A stretch of 64,000 nt of DNA, taken from positions 78,049-142,048 of the forward strand of contig CAYYMH010000003.1 in assembly GCA_964472785.1 (NCBI GenBank). The letters are read 5' to 3'. Origin of the DNA: CAYYMH01 sp964472785 (GTDB lineage Bacteria > Zhuqueibacterota > Zhuqueibacteria > Thermofontimicrobiales > Thermofontimicrobiaceae). The position numbers were made by a program, and so were the translations under genes. Positions 1-9,430 of this stretch are shown in pieces. The notes below the pieces were generated by a model that did not search any database, was not told the DNA's origin, and saw nothing but the letters and a program-made list of their open reading frames with translations. Positions within the stretch are counted from its first letter, which is position 1. The number at the start of each line of letters is the position of its first letter.

Positions 1-2
1 CC

Positions 3-1145
3 GAAGAAGCTGTTATGATCCGGGACAGTGTTCGGGATTTTGCTGAAAATGTAATTCGGCCGAAAGCCAAAGAATTGGATGATGAAGAAAAATTTTCCCC
101 TGAAATAACCAAACAGATGGGAGAGCTGGGATTATTCGGCTTTTGTATTCCCGAAGAACTGGGCGGCAACGGCTGTAAATATCTCTCTTACATGGTGGCA
201 GTGGAGGAGTTGGCGCGGGTGGATGGCTCCCAGGCAGCCACTGTTGCGGCGCACAACTCGCTGGGGATCGGGCCCATCTATTTTTTTGGCAATGACGAGC
301 AGAAGCAAAAATATCTGCCTCAGTTGTGCACCGGCGAAAAACTGTGGGGCTTTGGTTTAACCGAATCGGAGGCTGGTTCAGACGCCGGCGGCACAAAAAC
401 CAAGTCTGAAAAACAAAACGATGATTGGATTATTAACGGTTCGAAGACATTCATCACCAACGCCTCCAGCGATGTTTGCCTCGGCGTTACTGTCCAGGCG
501 ATTACCGGTAGCAGGGCAGATGGTAAAAAGGAATACACCTGTTTTTTGGTCGAGCAGGGAACACCGGGATTTGAAGCCAAAACCATGCACGAAAAAATGA
601 TGTGGCGCGCTTCAATTACCTCAGAATTGTTTTTTGAAAATTGTCGGGTTTCTGATGCGAATCTGCTGGGAAAGAAGGGAGAAGGATTTCACCAGATGCT
701 GGATACGCTGGACCGCGGTCGGTTATCAATCGCCGCTATGGGACTGGGCTGTGCCCAGGGCGCTTATGAATTGGCATTGAAATATGCCAAAGAAAGAAAG
801 CAGTTTGGTAAACCAATTTCAACTTTTCAGGCAAATGCGTTTAAATTAGCTGACATGGCAACGGAAATCGAAGCTGCCCGTTATTTACTTTATCGTGCTG
901 CCTGGCTTTGCGATCAGGGACGAAATGAATATAAAAAGCTTTCGTCCATGGCAAAGCTTTACTGTTCCGAAGTTGCCCATCGCTGTGTGGATCACGCTGT
1001 GCAAATTCACGGCGGATACGGTTTGATGAAAGAATACGACATCGAACGTTTTTACCGGGATCAGCGTTTGCTGGAAATCGGAGAAGGGACGTCGGAGATT
1101 TTACGGCTGGTGATTTCACGGCAGATTGGGTGTTATGAAAAGTAG
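3..1145 (+). CDS. Acyl-CoA dehydrogenase, 5'-truncated by the window edge
   Basis: FAD-dependent acyl-CoA dehydrogenase that introduces the alpha-beta double bond into a short or branched acyl-CoA and passes electrons to electron-transfer flavoprotein. The open frame runs back to base 3, reading EEAV before the first ATG at 15. Family members normally have about 10 more residues here, so the true start lies outside the window. Visible family signatures are the LTESEAGSDAGG segment, the INGSKTFITNA segment, the C-terminal QIHGGYGLMKEY segment, and the IGEGTSEI segment that carries the usual catalytic glutamate. The gene is followed 128 bp later by a methylglutaconyl-CoA hydratase-like crotonase, so an isovaleryl-CoA or related branched-chain substrate is plausible. 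Substrate specificity cannot be read from sequence alone. Confidence 0.93.
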   Translation, partial: EEAVMIRDSVRDFAENVIRPKAKELDDEEKFSPEITKQMGELGLFGFCIPEELGGNGCKYLSYMVAVEELARVDGSQAATVAAHNSLGIGPIYFFGNDEQKQKYLPQLCTGEKLWGFGLTESEAGSDAGGTKTKSEKQNDDWIINGSKTFITNASSDVCLGVTVQAITGSRADGKKEYTCFLVEQGTPGFEAKTMHEKMMWRASITSELFFENCRVSDANLLGKKGEGFHQMLDTLDRGRLSIAAMGLGCAQGAYELALKYAKERKQFGKPISTFQANAFKLADMATEIEAARYLLYRAAWLCDQGRNEYKKLSSMAKLYCSEVAHRCVDHAVQIHGGYGLMKEYDIERFYRDQRLLEIGEGTSEILRLVISRQIGCYEK

Positions 1146-1273
1146 CCCAAGGTGAAGATCCTGTTTGAGCAGGGCAAAGGTAGGAGCGGCAAAAAAGATA
1201 AAGTTCGGAATGGTTGACCAAAAATTTCCTGCGCTGAGCTTTTGCCTCAACTTTCAAGTTAAAGAGGAGAAAT

Positions 1274-2068
1274 ATGACAAACAGGTACGAAACGCTGAAA
1301 TATAAATTGCAAAATCACATTATCACTATCTGGCTTAACCGTCCCGAAGTACATAATGCATTCAACAAGACCATGCTGGATGAATTGGTTGATATTTTGG
1401 AGTGGATCAAAAATAGTGATGATGTCAGGGTTGTCATTTTTACAGGTGAAGGAAAATCATTTTCTGCCGGGGCGGATTTGAACTGGATGCAGGAAATTAT
1501 CAATTACACTTACGAGGAAAATCTCCAGGATTCGGAGCTGATTTCCAAAGTCTTTTATTTGATTTACACTTGTCCCAAGCCTGTCATCGCTGCCATTAAC
1601 GGAGCTGCAATTGGTGGCGGCATGGGGTTTGTCGGCTCATCAGATATTGTAATCGCTTCGGAACAGGCAAAGTTCAGTTTGTCCGAAGTGCGGATCGGTG
1701 TTGTGCCATCCTGTATTTCGCCGTATCTGTTCAAAAAAGTCGGCGAAGGAGCGCTGAAGGAGTTATTTATTTCAGGGCAGAGATTTGATGCGGAAAAGGC
1801 GCTGCGAATTAATCTGATCAATTACATGGTTGAGCATGACAAGTTGTTGGATCTGGCTCAAGAAAAAGCAAGGGAGTTGTTGGTGTGCGGACCGAAAGCC
1901 ACAGCCATTTGTAAAAAGTTATTCCTTGAAATTCCCGAAATGGATTTGATGACAGCCTACGATTATACGGCGGAGCTGATCGCTAAAATGAGAATTTCCG
2001 AAGAAGCCCAGGAGGGAATGAAGGCATTTTTAGAAAAACGAAAGCCGAAGTGGCATCCAAAAAAATGA
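1274..2068 (+). CDS. Enoyl-CoA hydratase/isomerase family protein, methylglutaconyl-CoA hydratase-like
   Basis: Crotonase-fold protein of 264 residues, the usual family length. A strong Shine-Dalgarno (AGAGGAGA) precedes ATG 1274. The oxyanion-hole segments are visible as SFSAGADLNWM near residue 62 and NGAAIGGGMGF near residue 112. The segment FSLSEVRIGVVPSCISPYLF resembles the methylglutaconyl-CoA hydratases (LiuC/AtuE/AUH type) that hydrate 3-methylglutaconyl-CoA in leucine breakdown. Its place after an acyl-CoA dehydrogenase and upstream of a second dehydrogenase, IcmF and an acyl-CoA carboxylase fits branched-chain amino-acid degradation. The leucine-pathway assignment is an inference; a general short-chain enoyl-CoA hydratase is the alternative. 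Confidence 0.88.
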   Translation: MTNRYETLKYKLQNHIITIWLNRPEVHNAFNKTMLDELVDILEWIKNSDDVRVVIFTGEGKSFSAGADLNWMQEIINYTYEENLQDSELISKVFYLIYTCPKPVIAAINGAAIGGGMGFVGSSDIVIASEQAKFSLSEVRIGVVPSCISPYLFKKVGEGALKELFISGQRFDAEKALRINLINYMVEHDKLLDLAQEKARELLVCGPKATAICKKLFLEIPEMDLMTAYDYTAELIAKMRISEEAQEGMKAFLEKRKPKWHPKK

Positions 2069-2132
2069 AATCCGTTGAAAAATCTGCAATGCATTCTCTC
2101 GAACAGGCAGCAACAGCCAGGGAGAAAAAACG

Positions 2133-3686
2133 ATGCAAAAATTAATTTTAATCATACTGATTGGTTACCTTTTCGTTGGTGCCGTTTCCGCACAACGCAT
2201 CCAGCCTGATGATTTGGAGTACCGGGGCGCTTTCAGGCTGCCGGAAGGGTCCGGCGGATCGGACTGGTATTACAGCGGACAGGCAGCGACTTATTATCCC
2301 TTTGGAGATCCAGACGGTTCCAATGATAGTTATCCCGGGTCTATTTTTGCCATCGGACATGACCACCAGCAATACGTTTCAGAAATTAGCATCCCCCCAC
2401 CAGTTATTTCCACTGAAAAAAATCTGGATGAATTGAACACAGCCACCACGTTACAGACGTTTAACGATATTACCGGCGGCATGTTCGGGTATCTGGAATT
2501 GCCGGTGGCAGGTTTGGCATATCTTCCGCCGCAAGGGTCTCAAACCACGGCAAAACTACATTTCTGTTGGGGACAACATATTCAGTACCAGGAAGTTTCT
2601 CATGGCTGGTGTGAACTAAATCTTGCCAATCCGCAAACTGCCGGGCTTTGGCATTTTGGGAATTATAACAATTACACGAGTAACGATTATCTTTTTGAAA
2701 TCTCCAAAGCCTGGGCTGACAGGCACGTTCCCGGTAAATATCTCGCCAGCGGCAGGTTTCGGGAAGGCGTCTGGAGCGGACTCGGACCGGCGCTTTACGC
2801 GTATGCGCCGTTGGAGGATGGCGATCCGCCCTCAGCCGGCGATACCCTCAAATCAATCACCCGGCTACTGCTTTATGGCGTCGATGATCCCAATATCCCT
2901 GAAATAGTTACCGATGAAACTCGAAAAATGTATCTCCACAATGTGGCTGATCAATGGACTGGAGCCTGCTGGCTGACCGCCGGAGACAATTCAGCAGTTG
3001 TATTTGTTGGTACCAAAGGATTGGGCAACGGTTGGTATGGTTTCAGTGACGGCACAGTCTGGCCCTGGGAACCGCCTTACCCATCGATTCCGGATCCGCC
3101 GCATAACCAGCGCGGCTTTTGGGCGGACAGCATCCGGGCGCAAATTCTGTTTTACGATCCGGCAGATTTGGCAGACGTGGTACATGGCAGCAAGCAGTCA
3201 TGGGAACCGCAACCGTATGCGGTGCTGGACATCGATGATTTTCTGTTCGATTCCGGTTACGATTACTGGCGACAAAAAAATATTTTACTTGGCGCATGTT
3301 GTTTCGATCGCGAAAGAGGCTTTTTGTATGTTCTCGAACGACGGGCTGATGACGAGAAGAGCATTGTCCATGTCTGGAAGGTAGAGGCAGGTTCCACCGG
3401 AATTGAGAACCACTATCATCCAATGGATTTTGAGCTTTATCAGAATTATCCGAATCCATTTAACGCGACTACGGTTATCGGTTTCAGGCTTGGCAAACCG
3501 GCGGTGGTTAGCCTGACGGTTTTTGATGGTTTGGGGCGGAAAATAAAAACTGTGTTAAACCAACGAATGTTGGCTGGGGAGCATAAATTTTATTTTGATG
3601 CACAGGATTTGACTTCAGGAATTTATTTTTATAAAATCAATATTGATAGCTTTGAACAACTGAACAAATTCACTGTTTTAAGATAA
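2133..3686 (+). CDS. Secreted protein of unknown function with type IX-like C-terminal sorting domain
   Basis: 517-residue exported protein. It has a Sec signal peptide (basic start, hydrophobic ILIILIGYLFVGAV, then a cleavage-like VSAQ). The last 85 or so residues form a type IX-like sorting/anchoring domain: YQNYPNPFN at about residue 435, then an extended beta-rich segment with GLGRKI and SGIYFYKI, ending in KFTVLR. The central 400 residues are rich in Trp, Tyr and Gly and look like a beta-propeller or beta-sandwich. I do not recognise a catalytic motif. It starts 64 bp after the crotonase gene with an RBS (AGGGAG), so it may be co-transcribed, but nothing ties it to acyl-CoA metabolism. 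Type IX-like tails of this wording are typical of Calditrichota, Ignavibacteria, KSB1 and other FCB bacteria. Confidence 0.85.
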   Translation: MQKLILIILIGYLFVGAVSAQRIQPDDLEYRGAFRLPEGSGGSDWYYSGQAATYYPFGDPDGSNDSYPGSIFAIGHDHQQYVSEISIPPPVISTEKNLDELNTATTLQTFNDITGGMFGYLELPVAGLAYLPPQGSQTTAKLHFCWGQHIQYQEVSHGWCELNLANPQTAGLWHFGNYNNYTSNDYLFEISKAWADRHVPGKYLASGRFREGVWSGLGPALYAYAPLEDGDPPSAGDTLKSITRLLLYGVDDPNIPEIVTDETRKMYLHNVADQWTGACWLTAGDNSAVVFVGTKGLGNGWYGFSDGTVWPWEPPYPSIPDPPHNQRGFWADSIRAQILFYDPADLADVVHGSKQSWEPQPYAVLDIDDFLFDSGYDYWRQKNILLGACCFDRERGFLYVLERRADDEKSIVHVWKVEAGSTGIENHYHPMDFELYQNYPNPFNATTVIGFRLGKPAVVSLTVFDGLGRKIKTVLNQRMLAGEHKFYFDAQDLTSGIYFYKINIDSFEQLNKFTVLR

Positions 3687-3693
3687 ATTTACT

Positions 3694-3740
3694 AATGGCA
3701 CACTGATGACACAGATTACGCCGATTTGAACGGATTGAAA
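3694..3740 (+). repeat. Degenerate repeat, left arm of an inverted pair
   Basis: Word-like repeat of the form CACTGATGACACAGATTACG followed by a GAT/GGATT variant. Its reverse complement reads as a series of ATCxGTG words and matches the style of the arm at 3921-3957, so the two face each other across a decayed GxxExxY gene. Confidence 0.7.
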
Positions 3741-3747
3741 AAAAGCG

Positions 3748-3975
3748 TTGCTGCATTCAGACATAACTGAAAAAATTATTAAAGCTTTCCACAAAATAAA
3801 TAATACACTCGGTTTCGAGTTTTTAGAAAAAGTTTATAAAAATGCAATGATAATTGAAATGCGAAGGCAAATATTTACAAATGGCAAGAGACTGCAATCG
3901 ACAAAATTTTTAAAATTCTGTTGTAATCAGTGTTATCCGCGTCATCCGCGTTCGATTAAAATTAATAAAACTTAA
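3748..3975 (+). pseudogene. Decayed GxxExxY family gene (PDDEXK_3-like)
   Basis: The frame opens at TTG 3748. For about 40 residues it matches the N-terminus of the GxxExxY family (related to PD-(D/E)XK nucleases): the segments ITEKIIKAFHKINNTLGF and FLEKVYKNAMIIEMRRQ. Full family members are about 120-130 residues. Here homology stops near residue 45 and the frame runs into repeat DNA (CCGCGTCATCCGCG) before a stop at 3975. The glycine of the family's name motif is replaced: EFLEKVY instead of GFLEKVY. Both points suggest a truncated, inactive copy. It lies between two facing arms of the degenerate repeat (3694-3740 and 3921-3957). The start codon is uncertain and no good RBS is visible. Confidence 0.65.
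3921..3957 (-). repeat. Degenerate repeat, right arm of an inverted pair
   Basis: Reads TTGTAATCAGTGTTATCCGC followed by a second ATCCGCG word. It is the inverted partner of 3694-3740 and sits just before the RBS of the next acyl-CoA dehydrogenase gene. Confidence 0.7.
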
Positions 3976-3984
3976 GGAGAAATT

Positions 3985-5127
3985 ATGGATTATTTATTAA
4001 CCGACGAACAAAAAATGCTTCGTGACATGGTTTCAAAATTTGCTAAAGAGGAAATTAAGCCTGTTGCTACAAAGATGCAGGCCGAAGAAACTTTCCCGGA
4101 AAGTATCGTGAACCAACTGGGCGAACTGGGCGTGATGGGCATCGCTTATCCTGAGGAATATGGCGGCGCCGGGATGGATTTTGTTTCTTATATGCTGGCG
4201 GTGGAAGCGATTTCCCGGTACTGCGCATCGACTGGTGTGATTGTTTCTGCCCACTCTTCGCTGGTGGTAGATCCGATTTTTCGCTTTGGAACTGAGGCGC
4301 AAAAGAAAAAATATTTACCCGATTTATGTTCCGGGAAAAAGATCGGCTGTCACGCTCTCACCGAACCCGGCGCTGGTTCTGATGTCGGCTCACTAAAAAC
4401 CACTGCAAAACTGGCTGGCGATAAATGGGTGTTGAACGGAACCAAGCATTTCATTACGAACGGTGCTAATGCGGAAATTGCCGTTATTTTTGCGCTGACC
4501 GAACCGGAACAAAAGACGCGCGGCGTTAGTGCATTTATTGTTGAAAAAGGAACCCCCGGTTTTAAAGTTGGAAAATTGGAAGATAAGCTGGGTATTCGAG
4601 CATCAACAACTGCTGAACTGATTTTTGAAGATTGTGCCATTCCCAAAGATAATTTATTGGGTGAATTAAACAAAGGATTTAAAATCGCCATGATAACGCT
4701 GGACGGCGGCAGGCTGGGAATCGCATCACAGGCATTGGGTATTGCCAAAGCATCAATTGAGGATTCGATTGCTTATTCAAAAGAGCGGCAACAATTTGGG
4801 CAGCCGATTGCTAATTTTCAGGCGATTCAATGGATGTTGGCTGAAATGGAAACCGAATATGAGGCTGCCTGGCTGCTGACATACCGCGGTTCATTGGTGA
4901 AAGACAGGGGAATGAGATATTCCAAAGAGGCTGCGATGGCAAAATTGAAAGCCTCTGAAACAGCCTCGTTCTGTGCCAACAAAGCCATTCAAATTTTTGG
5001 CGGCTACGGCTACATCAAAGAATTCAATCCCGAACGCTATTTGCGTGATGCGAAAATTACCGAGATTTATGAGGGAACCAATGAAATCATGCGCATTGTC
5101 ATTTCTTCGGCGTTGTTGAAAGATTAA
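3985..5127 (+). CDS. Acyl-CoA dehydrogenase (short-chain/butyryl- or isobutyryl-CoA type)
   Basis: Complete 380-residue acyl-CoA dehydrogenase with an AAGGAG RBS before ATG 3985. It starts LLTDEQKMLRDMV, the usual N-terminal helix of the family. FAD and substrate segments are visible: ALTEPGAGSDVGS near residue 125, LNGTKHFITNG, QIFGGYGYIKEFNPER near residue 335, and IYEGTNEIMR with the presumed catalytic glutamate near residue 363. Length and motifs match short-chain or butyryl-CoA dehydrogenases. It lies directly upstream of IcmF, which interconverts isobutyryl- and n-butyryl-CoA, so oxidation of one of those two thioesters is the likely job. This is inference from context; isovaleryl-CoA cannot be excluded. 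Confidence 0.94.
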   Translation: MDYLLTDEQKMLRDMVSKFAKEEIKPVATKMQAEETFPESIVNQLGELGVMGIAYPEEYGGAGMDFVSYMLAVEAISRYCASTGVIVSAHSSLVVDPIFRFGTEAQKKKYLPDLCSGKKIGCHALTEPGAGSDVGSLKTTAKLAGDKWVLNGTKHFITNGANAEIAVIFALTEPEQKTRGVSAFIVEKGTPGFKVGKLEDKLGIRASTTAELIFEDCAIPKDNLLGELNKGFKIAMITLDGGRLGIASQALGIAKASIEDSIAYSKERQQFGQPIANFQAIQWMLAEMETEYEAAWLLTYRGSLVKDRGMRYSKEAAMAKLKASETASFCANKAIQIFGGYGYIKEFNPERYLRDAKITEIYEGTNEIMRIVISSALLKD

Positions 5128-5220
5128 GATGGAACACCGATGACGCTGATGCTGCGGATTTACATGGATTTGTTTTAATTCAATCCTTGAAAATCTTTTA
5201 AATCCGCATCATCCATGTGC
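5128..5220. repeat. Inverted pair of degenerate ATC/GATG-word repeats
   Basis: Left arm 5128-5177 contains CACCGATGACGCTGATGCTG and a GGATTTACATGGATT segment. Right arm 5190-5220 contains AAATCCGCATCATCCATG. The arms are imperfect reverse complements with a spacer of about 12 bp. The ATG at 5215 sits in the right arm and is not a credible start for icmF. Confidence 0.7.
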
Positions 5221-5241
5221 AAAAAAACCAGAGGAGAAATC

Positions 5242-8200
5242 TTGAATAATATTCGAATTGTCACTGCTGCCGCACTATTTGACGGACACGATGTTTCGAT
5301 CAATATTTTTCGGAAACTGATGCAGAAACGCGGCGCCGAGGTGATTCACCTAGGACATAATCGTTCGGTGAAAGAAATTATCAAAACCGCGATTCAGGAA
5401 GACGCTGATGCAATTTTGATCAGTTCTTACCAGGGGGGGCATAATGAGTTTTTTAAATATGCCATTGATAACCTGAAGGAATATCAATCAGAAAATGTCT
5501 TGGTATTTGGCGGTGGCGGTGGTGTGATTTTGCCTTCAGAAATCGCAGCGCTGGAAAAGTACGGTGTCGAAAAAATTTATCACGCGGTTGACGGGCAAAA
5601 AATGGGCATTGATGGCATCGCTGATGATATTTTAGCGCGCATTAAAAAGTATAAAGCCAAAAATCCACCGGCTTTTTCCGAGTTTAACTCCGAGGAGGCA
5701 ATCATTACCAATCGGGTTGATGCCCACTTGAAAATTGCCAAACAGATTACCTTTTTTGAAACCCACCTCGATTCTCCCGATAAAACCAAACCGGTGCGAA
5801 AATTTATTGAATCAAACGATCAAAACAAATCAACCGTGATCGGCGTTACCGGGACCGGCGGCAGTGGTAAAAGTTCGCTGATAGATGAATTAATCAATCG
5901 TTTTTTGAAGATCACCAGTGACCTTTACATCGGTGTGCTGACCGTCGATCCGTCAAAACGGATTTCCGGTGGTGCATTATTGGGCGACCGCATCCGTTAT
6001 AATAACATTTATGACGATCGGGTCTATTTCAGAAGTTTTGCCACCCGGCAGAGTCAGTCGGAAATCAGTCTCGCTTTGACTGACGCCATTTCAGTGTTGA
6101 AAGCGTGCGGCTTTGATTTGATCTTCGTCGAGACCAGCGGCATCGGACAGGGCAACAGTCAGGCAGTGGATGTCAGCGATAATTCAATTTATGTGATGAC
6201 GGCCGAATACGGCGCGCCTTCACAGCTTGACAAAATTGATATGCTGGAAATTGCCGATTATATTGTGATTAACAAATTTGAAAAACCGGGATCAGAAGAT
6301 GCCATGCGGGAAGTGATTATCAATTATATCCGCAATCACAACTTAAAGCTCTCCCACCGTGATTCTATTTTGAAAGCTGACGTGCCGGTGTATGGCACGA
6401 GCAGCAATCAGTTCAATAATCACGGCGTTAACAAACTGTTCAAAGATTTGCTACAACTTTTAGATAAAACAGGTAAAAAAGAGTATCAAATACAACAGAA
6501 TCTGTTGCAGATTTTGCCGGTGGAACAGGAGTTCGATTATGGTTTAATCAGCAGTCGGCGTCAAAATTATCTCACTGAAATAGCCGATGTGGTACAAAAA
6601 TATCATCAGCGTGCCAATAAACAGGCACAAATGGCAGGTGAGTGCTACAGTTTGAAACAGAGTGCAATGTTGATTGACGACGCGCATTCGAAAAAATTGA
6701 TCCAGCAAAAATACGACGAACTCTGGAACGAATTGTCTTCCGACACAAGAAAAATTATCACTCAATGGGAAAAATTGAAACGGGATTATTCGCAGGAGTA
6801 TTACAGTTATCAGGTCCGGAATAAAGAAATCCGGGTCAATCTTTACAACAGATCGCTTTCTGGTTTGAATGTTCCGAAGGTTGCGTTGCCAAAAATTGAA
6901 AATTGGGGGGATTTGGTTCGATTTTTTTATAAAGAAAATCTGCCCGGTAATTTTCCCTACACAGCGGCCGTTTTCCCGTTCCGAAGAACGACAGAGGACC
7001 CGAAGCGCCAATTCGCCGGAGAAGGCAGCGCCATTCGCACCAATAAACGATTCCATTATCTGACCCGGGATGAAGAGGCAAAACGATTATCGGTCGCCTT
7101 TGATGGGATCACTCTTTATGGTGAAGATCCGGCATTGGTGCCGGATATTTATGGTAAAATCGGAGAAAGTGGAGTCAGTATTTGCACCATCGATGATATG
7201 GATCGGCTGCTGGCCGGGTTTGATCAAACCAATCCGCTGACTTCGGTTTCGATGACAATTAATGCACCGGCGCCGATTATGCTGGCATTTTATTTTATGA
7301 CCGCGTTCCGACGGGAAATGAAAAAGCTTGAGGTTGCCGGTAAAAAGCTTTCGGATGATGAGAAAGAGGCTTTAAAAATTGAAACATTCCGAAAGTTACG
7401 GGGTACGGTTCAGGCTGATATTTTGAAAGAAGATCAGGGACAAAACACCTGTATTTTTTCGATTGATTTTGCTATGAAACTGATCGGTGATGTTCAGGAA
7501 TATTTATCTAAAAATAAGATTGACAATTATTACTCTATCAGCATCAGCGGTTACCACATTGCCGAAGCCGGCGCCAATCCGATTTCACAACTGGCGTTCA
7601 CGCTGGCGAACGGATTTACCTACGTGGAATATTTTCTCAATCGTGGTTTGAAAATTGATCAGTTTGCTCCTAATCTGTCCTTCTTTTTCAGCAATGGCAT
7701 GGAACCGGAATATTCGGTAATCGGTAGAGTGGCACGGCGCATCTGGGCGGTCGCTATGCGCGATCTTTACAGCGGTAATGAGCGGAGCCAGAAGTTGAAA
7801 TATCACATCCAAACTTCGGGACGTTCACTGCATGCCCAGGAAATTGAGCTCAACGATATTCGGACAACGCTGCAGGCGCTGATGGCATTTTACGATAATT
7901 GCAATTCACTGCACACTAACTCTTATGATGAAGCGATTACTACTCCGACTGAAGAGTCTGTCAGGCGGTCGATGGCAATTCAGATGATCATTTCCAACGA
8001 AATGGGTACGATTAAAAATGAAAATTTCAACCAGGGTTCGTTTATTATTGAAGAGTTGACCGATTTGGTTGAAGAAGCCGTGTTAAGCGAATTCCACCGT
8101 ATTTCTCAACGGGGTGGCGTATTAGGCGCCATGGAAAAACAGTACCAGCGTTCCAAGATTCAGGAGGAATCGCTGTATTTTGAAGATTTGAAACAATCCG

Positions 8201-8499
8201 GTGAATACCCGATTATCGGTGTGAACAAATTTGTCAAAGAGGATGCGGAAAATCCCTACGACAATATGAAAATCACCAGGAGCACTTCGGAAGAAAAAAA
8301 GGAAATTCTGACAGAGCTGGCAGCGTTTCAAAAAAGAAATAGTAAGCTGGCGAAGTCAGCCCTGGATAAGCTGAAAGAAGTCGCTCTCAGCGGTGGCAAT
8401 ATTTTCGAAGAACTTTTAAATACGGTACAATACGCATCTTTGGGGCAAATAACCCATTTGCTGTATGAAGTTGGTGGGAAATATCGAAGAGGTATTTAA
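5242..8499 (+). CDS. icmF: Fused isobutyryl-CoA mutase (adenosylcobalamin-dependent), IcmF
   Basis: Interconverts isobutyryl-CoA and n-butyryl-CoA by a B12 radical rearrangement and carries its own G-protein chaperone. The order of domains is typical. The B12-binding domain occupies residues 1-135, with FDGHD and the GGHNE and FGGGGGVI segments. A MeaI-like GTPase has its P-loop GTGGSGKSS near residue 203. The mutase barrel starts near residue 560 with PGNFPYTAAVFPFRR and continues with the SMTINAPAP and ISGYHIAEAG segments. At 1085 residues it has the usual IcmF length. I chose TTG 5242 because AGGAG lies 5-6 bases upstream and homologues start with this IRIVTAA segment; an in-frame ATG at 5215 lies inside repeat DNA. 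It follows an acyl-CoA dehydrogenase of matching chemistry. Confidence 0.95.
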   Translation: MNNIRIVTAAALFDGHDVSINIFRKLMQKRGAEVIHLGHNRSVKEIIKTAIQEDADAILISSYQGGHNEFFKYAIDNLKEYQSENVLVFGGGGGVILPSEIAALEKYGVEKIYHAVDGQKMGIDGIADDILARIKKYKAKNPPAFSEFNSEEAIITNRVDAHLKIAKQITFFETHLDSPDKTKPVRKFIESNDQNKSTVIGVTGTGGSGKSSLIDELINRFLKITSDLYIGVLTVDPSKRISGGALLGDRIRYNNIYDDRVYFRSFATRQSQSEISLALTDAISVLKACGFDLIFVETSGIGQGNSQAVDVSDNSIYVMTAEYGAPSQLDKIDMLEIADYIVINKFEKPGSEDAMREVIINYIRNHNLKLSHRDSILKADVPVYGTSSNQFNNHGVNKLFKDLLQLLDKTGKKEYQIQQNLLQILPVEQEFDYGLISSRRQNYLTEIADVVQKYHQRANKQAQMAGECYSLKQSAMLIDDAHSKKLIQQKYDELWNELSSDTRKIITQWEKLKRDYSQEYYSYQVRNKEIRVNLYNRSLSGLNVPKVALPKIENWGDLVRFFYKENLPGNFPYTAAVFPFRRTTEDPKRQFAGEGSAIRTNKRFHYLTRDEEAKRLSVAFDGITLYGEDPALVPDIYGKIGESGVSICTIDDMDRLLAGFDQTNPLTSVSMTINAPAPIMLAFYFMTAFRREMKKLEVAGKKLSDDEKEALKIETFRKLRGTVQADILKEDQGQNTCIFSIDFAMKLIGDVQEYLSKNKIDNYYSISISGYHIAEAGANPISQLAFTLANGFTYVEYFLNRGLKIDQFAPNLSFFFSNGMEPEYSVIGRVARRIWAVAMRDLYSGNERSQKLKYHIQTSGRSLHAQEIELNDIRTTLQALMAFYDNCNSLHTNSYDEAITTPTEESVRRSMAIQMIISNEMGTIKNENFNQGSFIIEELTDLVEEAVLSEFHRISQRGGVLGAMEKQYQRSKIQEESLYFEDLKQSGEYPIIGVNKFVKEDAENPYDNMKITRSTSEEKKEILTELAAFQKRNSKLAKSALDKLKEVALSGGNIFEELLNTVQYASLGQITHLLYEVGGKYRRGI

Positions 8500-8911
8500 T
8501 CACGATTCTAATGAAGAAATTCGGATTAGATTAATCTGCGAAAAATCAATCTCGAAAATATTCAGGTAATTATTCAACCACCGAATCACAGATGATCCGG
8601 AGATAAAATCAATAAAATTTAGGGCAGATATTTTTCTCTTTTTTAAGAGTCAGGTGTTCGGATTAATTTTTAAAATCACATTACTATCCTAAAATCTACA
8701 AATTGATTATTGAAATGCCTCTGTGTTCTCTGTGTCTCTGTGGCATTTTTTTGTTACCAAAAGGCGACTGAAGTCGCTACTACCAAGAGATATTTAGTTG
8801 AAATATTGAATGAATTTTTGTAAATTTTGATTTAGAAAATTTTCCATATTAGTGAATATTAATTTTTTGTTTATCGATTAAAATTTGGTGCATTTAAAAA
8901 ATGGAGTTTAC
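8500..8911. other. Intergenic region with repeat arms
   Basis: No credible gene. It holds a left arm at 8575-8610 (ACCGAATCACAGATGATCCG) and a facing right arm at 8718-8751 made of CTCTGTGT words ending in TGTGGCATTTTT. A distinct near-palindromic repeat at 8759-8785 contains GCGACTGAAGTCGC. The rest is AT-rich. The upstream extension of the next frame (TTG 8885) has no RBS. Confidence 0.6.
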
Positions 8912-9430
8912 ATGAAACAAGCGGAGACAATTACCGACCTGTCGCGGGTGGAGTTGCTGGAGTTAGTTCGTATCTATGCAAAAAACTGGCTGGCGCATGA
9001 TGGCTGTTGGTTTCTGTCGGCTGAACAAAAGTACGACATGCCGACTGCTATCGAACTCGATACAGAGAGCTGGCGGAAATTCACTGTTATTGAAGCAAAA
9101 CGATTGATCGCTTTTTTGGAATTGGGGAAAAATTCCGGAATCCAGGGCTTGCAAAAAGCACTTCGGTTCAGATTGTATGCCTCGCTGAATGAGGATGAAA
9201 TTTATGTTGATGAAAATAGTTTGGAGTATCGGGTCAAAACCTGCCGGGTTCAGGCGGCACGCCGAAAAAAAGGATTGGCTGATTTCCCCTGCAAATCAGT
9301 GGGGCTTGTCGAATACGGATTGTTCGGGGAAACGATTGACGAGCGGTTTCAAATGGAGTGCATCAGTTGTCCGCCGGAGATAACGAATCCGGATTATCAT
9401 TGTATCTGGCGTTACAATTTGAAAATATGA
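8912..9430 (+). CDS. DUF6125-like protein of unknown function
   Basis: 172-residue, probably cytosolic protein. I recognise the family by the opening DLSRVELLELVRIYAKNWLA, the segments HDGCWFLSAEQKYDM and SWRKFTVIEAKRL, and the C-terminal half with CRVQAARRKKGL, DFPCKSVGLVEYG and ECISCPP. The family is annotated DUF6125 and has no established reaction. Conserved Cys residues (CRVQ, FPCKS, ECISC) could bind a metal or take part in redox chemistry; this is inference. ATG 8912 is chosen because GGAG sits 5 bases upstream, while the frame's earlier TTG has none. It stands alone between two long intergenic stretches, so context says little. Confidence 0.75.
   Translation: MKQAETITDLSRVELLELVRIYAKNWLAHDGCWFLSAEQKYDMPTAIELDTESWRKFTVIEAKRLIAFLELGKNSGIQGLQKALRFRLYASLNEDEIYVDENSLEYRVKTCRVQAARRKKGLADFPCKSVGLVEYGLFGETIDERFQMECISCPPEITNPDYHCIWRYNLKI

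Noticed and set aside
5215..5241. ATG 5215 as icmF start
   Set aside because: It lies in a repeat arm with no RBS; TTG 5242 has AGGAG at the right distance and matches homologues.
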